From AP-15 sp963755435 (GTDB lineage Bacteria; Pseudomonadota; Alphaproteobacteria; ATCC43930; CGMCC-115725), in the NCBI GenBank assembly GCA_963755435.1, contig CAVWJX010000011.1:186001-250000 (forward strand): a stretch of 64,000 nt of DNA. The letters are read 5' to 3'. Of this stretch, positions 33,975 to 41,034 are shown piece after piece. Both the position numbers and the translations under genes were made by a program. The notes under the pieces were generated by a model. The model was not told the DNA's origin. It saw only the letters and a list, made by a program, of their open reading frames with translations, and did not search any database. Numbering within the stretch: position 1 is the first letter of the stretch; each line of letters begins with the position of its first letter.

Positions 33975-35168
33975 TCAGCGGTTCCGCGGCCAGTCGTCGC
34001 GCCACAGGAAATCGGGTCCGAGCCGATCGAGGCTCGGGCAGCCGATCTGGGCCATGACCAGGTCGATCTCGCTGCGGAAGATGTCGACCGCCTTCTTGAC
34101 CCCTGGGCCGCCGCCGGCGACTGCGCCATAAAGTGTCGGCCGGCCAAAAAACACGAACTGGGCGCCGAGGCATAACGCGATCAAGATGTCGGCGCCGCGC
34201 CGCACACCACTATCCAGCATCACTGTTAGCTTGTCGCCGACCGCGGCCTTGATCGCCGGCAACGCGTCGAGCGACGCCGGCGCCTGGTCGAGCTGTCGGC
34301 CGCCATGGTTCGAGACGATGATTCCGTCGACCCCGATTTCGGCCGCGCGGACCGCGTCGGCCGGGCTCAAAATCCCTTTGACCACTAGCGGGCGCGGGAA
34401 CAGCCGGCGGTAGCGATCGAGGTCGCGCCAGGTCTGCGCCGAAGCCGGCGTCTGGGTGCGCCCCAAGCGGATCGCATCCGCCTTGCTTGCACCATTGCCG
34501 GCATGCGGCGCCCAGTTGCCGAGCGTCGGCGCCCCGCCGTGCCGCACATAGTCGATGACCCAGGCCGGGTGGGTCATCGCCTCCAACAGGATCGACGGCT
34601 TCAGCTTCAGGGCTTCCATGACCCCGCCATTGCGGACTGTGGCAAAGCCGTTGCGCCAGTTGCGCTCGCGTTTGGGGTGGATCGGCACGTCGACGGTCAG
34701 CACCAATGCGCCGACGCCGCAGTCGCGCGCCCGGCCGATCAGCGCGTCGGTCAGGTCACGGTCCTTGGCCGCATAGAGCTGATACCAGGTGTTGTCGGGG
34801 GCGATCTTGACCGCCTCCTCCATCGAGGCGTTGCTGCCGCCCGACATGATGTAAGGGATGTTGGCCCCGGCGGCCGCCTCGGCCAGCAGCAGATCGCCGT
34901 TGCGCCGATAGAGCCCGGCCCCGCCGGTCGGCGAGATGCCGAACGGACTTGCATAGGTGTGGCCAAACAAAGTCGCCGACTGATCGCGCACCGACACGTC
35001 GACCAGATAGCGCGGCAACAGCTGATGCTTTTGAAACGCCGCGCGGTTGCGCTCGAGGCCACGCTCGTCTTCGAGCCCGCCTTCGATGAAATCGAAGATG
35101 ATCTTCGGCAATTTGCGCTTGGCGATCCGGTGCAGGTCTTCGATGTTGATCGCCTGGTCGAGGTTCAT
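33975..35168 (-). CDS. FMN-dependent alpha-hydroxy-acid oxidase/dehydrogenase (copy 1)
   Basis: The 397-residue (S)-2-hydroxy-acid oxidase family enzyme has a TIM barrel. The start INIEDLHRIAKRKLPKIIFDFIEGG is characteristic. FMN and substrate residues are visible in FGISPTGGAGLYRR, WYQLYAAKD and VLTVDVP, and the catalytic His-Gly-Gly-Arg is in IVSNHGGRQLDQAPA. DSGVRRGADILIALCLGAQFV holds the FMN phosphate. Members oxidise lactate, glycolate or mandelate; which is not visible. There is no membrane segment in the insert loop. ATG 35168 has only a weak ribosome site. It is followed upstream by a close paralogue. Confidence 0.88.
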   Translation of the reverse strand: MNLDQAINIEDLHRIAKRKLPKIIFDFIEGGLEDERGLERNRAAFQKHQLLPRYLVDVSVRDQSATLFGHTYASPFGISPTGGAGLYRRNGDLLLAEAAAGANIPYIMSGGSNASMEEAVKIAPDNTWYQLYAAKDRDLTDALIGRARDCGVGALVLTVDVPIHPKRERNWRNGFATVRNGGVMEALKLKPSILLEAMTHPAWVIDYVRHGGAPTLGNWAPHAGNGASKADAIRLGRTQTPASAQTWRDLDRYRRLFPRPLVVKGILSPADAVRAAEIGVDGIIVSNHGGRQLDQAPASLDALPAIKAAVGDKLTVMLDSGVRRGADILIALCLGAQFVFFGRPTLYGAVAGGGPGVKKAVDIFRSEIDLVMAQIGCPSLDRLGPDFLWRDDWPRNR

Positions 35169-35513
35169 CGTCACAGGGTCCCACTTGATGGTGCCAGATC
35201 GACGCAACAATGCTGGTTTCTCGTGCCGCCGACAACCCATCAGGGCGTCGCAACGGCTATGCCGAGGGCGCGGGCGGCAGCGGCCATGACGCGGCCGATG
35301 ATGACGAGCGTCGCCTCGACGCGCCGGGCGATTGCGATGCGCAGCGCGTCGGGTGTGCGTAGCGTCAGATCTTGGCTTCAGCGACGCGGTGACTGCGCAT
35401 CAGCCGAAGACAGCCATTGGCTGGCCGTCGGTCGAGCGATCCACGGAACGATGCCAATGGCGACTTGCCGGCGAAGGATCGGCTCGTCGAAATGGTGTGT
35501 GGGCGGCGGCAGG
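35169..35513. other. Intergenic region between the two oxidase paralogues
   Basis: About 345 bases without a supported gene. One minus-strand frame (ending ALGIAVATP) has protein-like composition but no start signal. It could be a decayed remnant; nothing else stands out. Confidence 0.35.
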
Positions 35514-36707
35514 TCAGCGGTTTCTCTGCCACTCGTCCTGCCACAGGAAATCGGGGCCGAGCTGGTCGAGGCTCGGGCAGCCGATCTGGGCCATGACCAG
35601 ATCGACTTCGCCGCTCAGGATCGAGATTGCCTTGTGGACCCCGGGAATGCCGCCGGCCGCGGCGCCATAGAGCGTCGGCCGGCCCATGAAGACAAACTGC
35701 GCGCCGAGGCACAGCGCGATCAGGATGTCAGCGCCGCGCCGCACCCCGCTGTCGAGCATGACCGCGAGCTTGTCCCCGACCGCCTCCTTGATCGCCGGCA
35801 GCACGTCGAGCGAGCCCGGAGCCTGGTCGAGCTGGCGGCCGCCATGATTGGAGACGATGATCCCGTCGCAACCGATCTCGGCGGCGCGCAATGCGTCGGC
35901 CGGATTCATGATCCCCTTGACGACGAGGGCGCGCGGGAACAGGCGACGGTAATTTTCGAGATCCCGCCAAGTCTGGGCGTTGAACGGCTGCAAGGAGCGC
36001 GCGAAATTGTAGACGGTTTCGGGATTGGCACCACTTGGCGCGTAGGGCTGCCAGTTCTGCAGCATCGGCGTGCCGCCACCATGGCGCAGATATTCGACGA
36101 TCCAGCCGGGGTGGGTCAGGGCTTCGGCGAGGATCGACGGCTTCAGGCTCAGCGCCTGGAACAGGCCGCCGCGAACATTGGCAAAGCCGTTTCTGATGTT
36201 GCGCTCGCGTTTCGAGCCGACCGGCACGTCGACAGTCAGCACCAACGCGCCGAGCCCTGCATCGGCGGTGCGCCGGATCATGTCCTCGCGCACCTTAGCC
36301 TCGCGCGCGGCATAGAGCTGGTACCAGGCATTGTTGGGAGCGATCCGCGCCGCCGCCTCGATCGAATCGTTGCTCGCCCCGGACATGATGTAGGGAATGT
36401 TGGCCTCGGCCGCCGCCTCGGCCAGCATCAGATCGGCGCCGCGACGGAACAGGCCGGCGCCGCCGGTCGGGGCGATGCCGAACGGGCTCGAATAGGTATG
36501 GCCGAACAAGGTCGCCGCCTGGTTGCGCACCGACACGTCAACAAGATAGCGCGGCAGCAGCTGGTGCTTGTGAAAGGCCGAGGTGTTGCGCTCGAGGCCG
36601 CGCTCGTCCTCGAGGCCGCCCTCGATGAAGTCGAAGGCGATCTTCGGCAGCCGCCGCTTGGCCATTTGATGCAGGTCTTCGATGTTGATGGCTTGGTCGA
36701 TCTTCAT
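35514..36707 (-). CDS. FMN-dependent alpha-hydroxy-acid oxidase/dehydrogenase (copy 2)
   Basis: A second 397-residue member with the same motif set as copy 1: INIEDLHQMAKRRLPKIAFD, FGIAPTGGAGLFRR, WYQLYAARE, VSNHGGRQLDQAPGS, DSGVRRGADIL. The two differ in the central substrate loop (for example residues around GLFQALSLKPS and the LQNWQPYAPSG segment). This suggests divergence in substrate after a tandem duplication. ATG 36707 (MKIDQAINIEDL) is chosen by alignment with copy 1; the ribosome site is weak. The gap between the copies is 345 bases. Confidence 0.88.
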   Translation of the reverse strand: MKIDQAINIEDLHQMAKRRLPKIAFDFIEGGLEDERGLERNTSAFHKHQLLPRYLVDVSVRNQAATLFGHTYSSPFGIAPTGGAGLFRRGADLMLAEAAAEANIPYIMSGASNDSIEAAARIAPNNAWYQLYAAREAKVREDMIRRTADAGLGALVLTVDVPVGSKRERNIRNGFANVRGGLFQALSLKPSILAEALTHPGWIVEYLRHGGGTPMLQNWQPYAPSGANPETVYNFARSLQPFNAQTWRDLENYRRLFPRALVVKGIMNPADALRAAEIGCDGIIVSNHGGRQLDQAPGSLDVLPAIKEAVGDKLAVMLDSGVRRGADILIALCLGAQFVFMGRPTLYGAAAGGIPGVHKAISILSGEVDLVMAQIGCPSLDQLGPDFLWQDEWQRNR

Positions 36708-36931
36708 CGTCCAACGAACTCCCCGGTGCGCGGCACAGCTGCCGATCTCGCCGACAGCATTGCCCAGTTTGACGCCACCCGACAATCCCCGCCACACGGC
36801 ATCAGGCCGGCGCGCCAAGCATCCCGCTCACTGCTGCGGCGATGATCGCAACCTGGTCGGTAAAGAGCATGCTTTCTTCCGGATCAAAAGGCGTGACCCG
36901 CTGCCCCCACCGGCCCGCTGCGCAATCCAAT

Positions 36932-36953
36932 CTCTCCCCGCACGCGGCGAGAG
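36932..36953. repeat. Palindromic intergenic element
   Basis: CTCTC-C-CCGC pairs with GCGG-C-GAGAG around a 2-base loop, followed by purine-rich GGAGGGGCAAGGGG. Similar hairpins with (C)CTC / GAGAG runs are common dispersed intergenic repeats in alphaproteobacteria. A related CTCC/GGAGG-rich stretch sits at about 37906-37940. Confidence 0.4.
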
Positions 36954-36969
36954 GGAGGGGCAAGGGGCG

Positions 36970-37857
36970 CTAGCCGCGCGGGGTGATCGCGACGCCGGCG
37001 TTCTTCTCGAACAGCTTGACCAGGGTCTGGGTGTCCTGATCGGCGCCGTGCTCGTTGATCACGGTCTGGAACAACTCGCGAACGACATTGGCCAGCACCA
37101 TCGGGGTCGCGCTGTCCATGCCGAGCTTGGTTGCGAGCCGCACATCCTTGTGCATCAGCGCTAACGTGAAGCTGACCGAAAAATCGTTCTTTAAGAGCTT
37201 GGGCAGGGACAATTCGGTCGCGGCGCTACGCGCGCTGCCCTTCTGCAAAACTGCGGTGCAGGTTTCGAGGCTGAGCCCGTTCTTGATCCCCATCGCCAAG
37301 GCCTCGAAGGTGACCGCGCGCACGCCGGCGCTGATCACATTGTTGACGAGTTTCATGACGTGGCCGGTGCCGACATCGCCAGTATGAAAGATGTTGGGGC
37401 TGATCGTGGCGAAGATCGGTTTGACCTTGGTGAAAACGTCAGCGGGCGCGCCGACCATGATCGCGATCGTGCCGGCATTGGCGCCGTGCGGGCCGCCGCT
37501 GACCGGCGCGTCGATCATTTGCACGCCTATTTCGGCGAGGCGCTTTGCCATCTCGCGGGTTTCGCCGGGGTCGCCGGTGGTCATGTCGGCCCAAATCTGC
37601 CCCGGCCGCAGCACCTCGGCCACCCGGCCCTCGCCGAACAAGACGTCGCGCACCTGCGCCGAGGTCGGCAGGCAGGTCATGATCATGTCGCTTTCGCGGG
37701 CGAGAGCCTGGGCGCTCTGGGTCGGCACCGCGCCGGCCTCGGCAAAGCGCGCCACCACCTCGGGTCTGAGATCGAAGGCGCGGATCTTGTGCTCGCGGAT
37801 CAGGCGCCGGGCCAAGGCGCCACCCATATTGCCCAATCCGATATAGCCGAGGTTCAT
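36970..37857 (-). CDS. NAD(P)-dependent beta-hydroxyacid dehydrogenase (HIBADH family)
   Basis: The 295-residue oxidoreductase has a Rossmann start (MNLGYIGLGNMGGALARRL) and the family signatures DAPVSGGPHGANAGT and GHVMKLVNN, the latter with the catalytic Lys. Members act on 3-hydroxyisobutyrate, tartronate semialdehyde, 6-phosphogluconate or related acids. The substrate is open; tartronate semialdehyde would fit the hydroxy-acid theme. GGAGAGAGATC before ATG 37857 is a strong ribosome site. Confidence 0.87.
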   Translation of the reverse strand: MNLGYIGLGNMGGALARRLIREHKIRAFDLRPEVVARFAEAGAVPTQSAQALARESDMIMTCLPTSAQVRDVLFGEGRVAEVLRPGQIWADMTTGDPGETREMAKRLAEIGVQMIDAPVSGGPHGANAGTIAIMVGAPADVFTKVKPIFATISPNIFHTGDVGTGHVMKLVNNVISAGVRAVTFEALAMGIKNGLSLETCTAVLQKGSARSAATELSLPKLLKNDFSVSFTLALMHKDVRLATKLGMDSATPMVLANVVRELFQTVINEHGADQDTQTLVKLFEKNAGVAITPRG

Positions 37858-38074
37858 GATCTCTCTCCTGTTGTCGCTGCGCCCGCTGCTGTCACTCCCA
37901 CCGCTCCCTCCGCGCAGGAGGGGGGAGGATTAGGAGGGGCCGCTGTCGCCGATATCCATGGTGAGCTTCGCATTATCGGCGCCGTCAGCATAGGGGCGAG
38001 CGATCGGGCTTGGCTTGGGCCGGCGGGCTTCGCTAGGGTGCCGCAGAAACCGCAGCAAGAGGACGAGCCAAGTT

Positions 38075-39158
38075 ATGGAATTCGGCATGTTTCACGAGTT
38101 TCCGTCGCTTCCCGGCCGCTCCGAGAGCGAGGCCTTCGACGAGGCGATGGAGCAGGTCGATGCGGCCGAGCGGCTCGGGCTCGACGTGATGTGGCTCGCC
38201 GAATTGCATTTCGAGCCGCGCCGTTCGCTGCTTGTCGGCGCCGCTCAGCATCGCCAGCGCAATCGCCGCGCGCACCAAGCGGATCAAGATCGGCATCGCG
38301 GTGCAGGTCTTGCCGTTGTGCCATCCGTTGCGGCTGGCCGAGGAGGCGGCGACGGTCGACCAGTTGAGCCACGGCAGGCTGATCTTCGGCGTCGGGCGCA
38401 GCGGGGTGGCGCAGACCTACGAGGCCTATGGCGTCTCCTATGCCGAGAGCCAGGCCCGCTTTCGCGAAATCCTTGAGGTGATCCAGCGCGCCTGGACCGA
38501 ACCCAGCTTTTCGTTCGAGGGCGCCTATCACCGCTTCAACAATGTCATGGTGGTGCCGAAGCCCTATCAGAAGCCGACCCCGCCGATCCGCATCGCCGCC
38601 AGCACGCCCGACACCTTTGCGGCGATCGGCCGGCGCGGCATGCCGATCTTTGCGTCGGTTCGCCATACCTCGTGGCCGGACCTCGCCGGACAGATCCGCC
38701 TTTATCACCAGGCCTGGGAAGAAGCCGGCCATCCCGGCCGCGGCCAAGTCTTCGTCTCGGCCCCGACCTATATCGCCGCGACCGAGGAGCGCGCCCGCAG
38801 CGAGCCCAAGGACAGCATCATGCACTTCTACCACGAGCAGTCGAACCTGCTCGAAGGGGCGGCAAAGCTGGTCGATCCCGAGACCGCGGCGCGGCGCATG
38901 CGGCGGGTGCATGATCTGCGCGCCCGGACCTATGAGGACGCCTTGCGGGCCAATGTGCTGATCGGAACGCCCGCGACGATCGCCGGCAAGCTCAAAGCCT
39001 TGCAAGACGAGATCGGGCTCTCCGGCATCCTCGCCGAATTGAATTGCGGCGGGCTGATCCCGCACGGAAATGTCGTCAATGCAATGCGGCTGTTATGCGA
39101 AGACGTGATGCCGCAATTCGCCGCGTCGCGGTCCGAAGCAACGATCGCCGCCGACTGA
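38075..39158 (+). CDS. LLM-class flavin-dependent oxidoreductase (luciferase-like), frame interrupted
   Basis: Bacterial-luciferase-fold monooxygenase. The first frame MEFGMFHEFPSLPGRSESEA...MWLAELHFEPRRS breaks near 38231, and the second (SAPLSIASAIAARTKRIKIG to the stop) continues one frame over. Deleting the C at about 38231 restores RRSLLSAPLSIA, giving about 360 residues, the usual size. FMNH2-binding and LLM landmarks are visible: GRLIFGVGRSGVAQTYEAYG and HGNVVNAMRLLCEDVMPQF. The hydride-using substrate is unknown. AAGAGGA lies upstream of ATG 38075. Confidence 0.75.
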
Positions 39159-39365
39159 TCCACCGCTCTATCGTCGACATTCCCGTGAAGGCGCAAAGAC
39201 GTCAGGGGAGAGTTGCCCCTAAATGATAGAAATCGGCTCTCTTCGCCATTCGTCTGGGCCGGGCGCCCGGAAAGAAGACGTGGATACGCGGGACAAGCCC
39301 GCGCAAAGGCGATCCTGGAATTGAGTAGCGCTTAGTCGGATTCAGAAGGCCAAACGGAGTTTTCG

Positions 39366-39947
39366 ATGCTGACCTTGTACCTGTCGCCCGGATCGAGTGC
39401 GATGGCCACGCACATCGCCTTGCACGAGATCGGCGTGCCGTTTGAAAGCCGGCTGGTCTCGCTCGCAAAGGGCGAGCAGCACGCGCCCGAATATCTGGCG
39501 ATCAACCCCGAGGGCAAGGTCCCGACCTTGCTGGTCGACGGCCAGAAGCTGACTGAGGTCGCGGCCACCCTCTATTATCTGGCCAAGCGCTTTCCCGAGG
39601 CCGAGCTGTGGCCGCAGGGCGGCCTCGAAGCCGAGGCGCAGGCGATCTCGTGGATGTCGTTCATCGCCGCGACCGTGCATCCGGCGCGCCGCATCGGCCT
39701 CGAACGCTGGAAAGAGGTGTTCAAGATCGCCGACCCGCGGCTCGGAGCCAACGAATGGACGGTGGGCGGCCGATATTCGATCGCCGACATCCACCTGTTC
39801 CGGCTTTATTGGCGGTTCAAGACCTCGACCTCGCCCGCACCCGGCGAATATCCGAGCCTCGACGCGCATTTCGCGCGGATCATGACCCGCTCCGCGGTCA
39901 AAAAGACGATCGAGATCGAGAGTGCCGTCGGCTACAACCTGCCGTAG
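39366..39947 (+). CDS. Glutathione S-transferase family protein
   Basis: The 193-residue GST has a thioredoxin-fold start MLTLYLSPGSSAMATHIALHE and the glutathione-binding VPTLLVDGQKLTEVAATLYYL. The helical domain starts at QAISWMSFIAATVHPARR and carries GGRYSIADIHLFRLYW. Ser10 or Ser11 stands where beta-class enzymes have Cys10. The enzyme class is not fixed. GGAGTTTTCG precedes the ATG. Its end overlaps the convergent HNH-like gene by 16 bases. Confidence 0.85.
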   Translation: MLTLYLSPGSSAMATHIALHEIGVPFESRLVSLAKGEQHAPEYLAINPEGKVPTLLVDGQKLTEVAATLYYLAKRFPEAELWPQGGLEAEAQAISWMSFIAATVHPARRIGLERWKEVFKIADPRLGANEWTVGGRYSIADIHLFRLYWRFKTSTSPAPGEYPSLDAHFARIMTRSAVKKTIEIESAVGYNLP

Positions 39948-40648
39948 CAACGAAGGCTAAAATCCAAGACATCGAGACATTCTGGCCCGTTTTTATCGTC
40001 GTTCCCGCGAAAGCGGGGATACAAGGCCAGCGCTACGATATCAGTCGTAGTGGACCTTAATTTAGAGTGGTTCTCCTGAATGGAGATAAGGCCATTCGTC
40101 GAGCGTCTGATCTTCGTGTTCCTCCGCGTATTCTTCTTCGCGCGTTCGAGCCTCGCCCGGCGCTTTTCGTCGGCCGCAATAACTAGCGCGGCGAAGGCTC
40201 CCCGATCGCCTTTCCATTTCATTTTGCTGAACCGGGTCCATTCGGCCCGAGCTTCGGCACGATGCGCGTTAAACGCATCACGGCTGACCTGATTGACCCG
40301 GCAGAAATGCTCGATCGTGTCCTCGATCGCCTGAGCCGTTAGCTCGCCCGAACGTACCATATTGCCGGTCGCCCCGAAGTGCTGGACCGCGCGGCCGTGC
40401 CAGCAATTCGACGTAAGCCCCCTGAGATGGGCGACGGCCGGCGAGCTTGTTGCCTCGTATTCCCATTCCTCATGGGCGAAGATGCGCTTGCTCTGCATCT
40501 CGGTCTTGCGGCAGGTCTGGCATCTGAGGCCGCGTTCTTGAATCAACCCGTGTCGGATTTTCTGCCATCTGGACTTCGGCAGCATACGACGGAGGTTCAT
40601 GCCCCACAGAGGACCGGGCACCATGCGGATAGACGGCTTGTAGGACAT
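39932..40648 (-). CDS. HNH-like protein with hairpin-repeat-encoded C-terminus
   Basis: The 238-residue frame begins MSYKPSIRMVPGPLWGMNLR. A zinc-finger/HNH-like region shows CQTC (Cys43, Cys46), AHEEWEY (His59) and LTSNCWHGRAVQHFG (Cys82, His84, His90); the usual second Cys of the later pair is missing. A helical region (IEDTIEHFCRVNQVSRDAF...WTRFSKMKW) resembles the tail of small HNH proteins whose core reads HE-x-W-Y. Catalysis is uncertain. The last 35 residues or so are encoded by the dispersed hairpin repeat (LYPRFRGNDDK). ATG 40648 sits 11 bases after the 59-aa gene. Confidence 0.55.
   Translation of the reverse strand: MSYKPSIRMVPGPLWGMNLRRMLPKSRWQKIRHGLIQERGLRCQTCRKTEMQSKRIFAHEEWEYEATSSPAVAHLRGLTSNCWHGRAVQHFGATGNMVRSGELTAQAIEDTIEHFCRVNQVSRDAFNAHRAEARAEWTRFSKMKWKGDRGAFAALVIAADEKRRARLERAKKNTRRNTKIRRSTNGLISIQENHSKLRSTTTDIVALALYPRFRGNDDKNGPECLDVLDFSLRCYGRL
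39990..40022 (+). repeat. Dispersed hairpin repeat, left copy
   Basis: The stretch ATCGTCGTTCCCGCGAAAGC and its continuation contain a perfect CCCGC-GAAA-GCGGG hairpin (40004-40017). It belongs to the widespread intergenic repeat whose translation reads VVPAKAGIQ. It overlaps the 3' end of the HNH-like frame. Confidence 0.6.
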
Positions 40649-40658
40649 CGCGAAACGA

Positions 40659-40838
40659 TCACCAGACGCGACAGGGCACTCTTGCAATAGCCTGGACATT
40701 CTTGGCGAAAGGATATTGACCGCGCATTAACGAGGCCGCTTTGTCTCCGCTCGCGATCGGAACCGCGAAATGCCACAAGACAGGTTCGTGAAACTGCTCG
40801 ACCGTGACCCGGACGATCCAATAGCCATCTCGTTCCAT
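40659..40838 (-). CDS. Small protein, 59 aa, upstream partner of the HNH-like gene
   Basis: A 60-codon frame begins MERDGYWIVRVTVEQFHEPV and ends IARVPCRVW. Composition is balanced and beta/alpha-like (LWHFAVPIASGDKAASLMRG). AGGAGCTAGC immediately before ATG 40838 is an excellent ribosome site. The stop is 11 bases before the HNH-like start on the same strand, so the two probably form a bicistronic unit. No relative is recognised. Confidence 0.5.
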   Translation of the reverse strand: MERDGYWIVRVTVEQFHEPVLWHFAVPIASGDKAASLMRGQYPFAKNVQAIARVPCRVW

Positions 40839-40977
40839 GCTAGCTCCTCAACTTTTCATTCTACGCTATATCATGGGTTTTAAGATCGGCCTAGCGCGAA
40901 ATATCGCAGCAGCGACCCGCAGGAGGACGTTAACGCAAGAGTGCTTTCGGATCGTCGCCCCGGTCGGTGGCCCTGGG

Positions 40978-41002
40978 CCCGCTTTCGCGGGACGACGAAA
41001 AT
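40978..41002 (-). repeat. Dispersed hairpin repeat, right copy in inverted orientation
   Basis: CCCGC-TTTC-GCGGG followed by ACGACGAAAAT is the reverse complement of the left copy core (TCGTCGT-CCCGCGAAAGCGGG). The two copies bracket the 59-aa/HNH-like pair, about 960 bases apart. Confidence 0.55.
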
Positions 41003-41034
41003 CGTATCCGCTTACGATATAAGCAGGGAGCCGG

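Noticed and set aside
34503..36845. A 780-codon plus-strand open frame across both hydroxy-acid oxidase genes
   Set aside because: It is antisense to two well-conserved oxidases, spans their intergenic gap, is rich in Arg/Asp/His from mirrored GC codons and matches no fold. It is a composition artefact.
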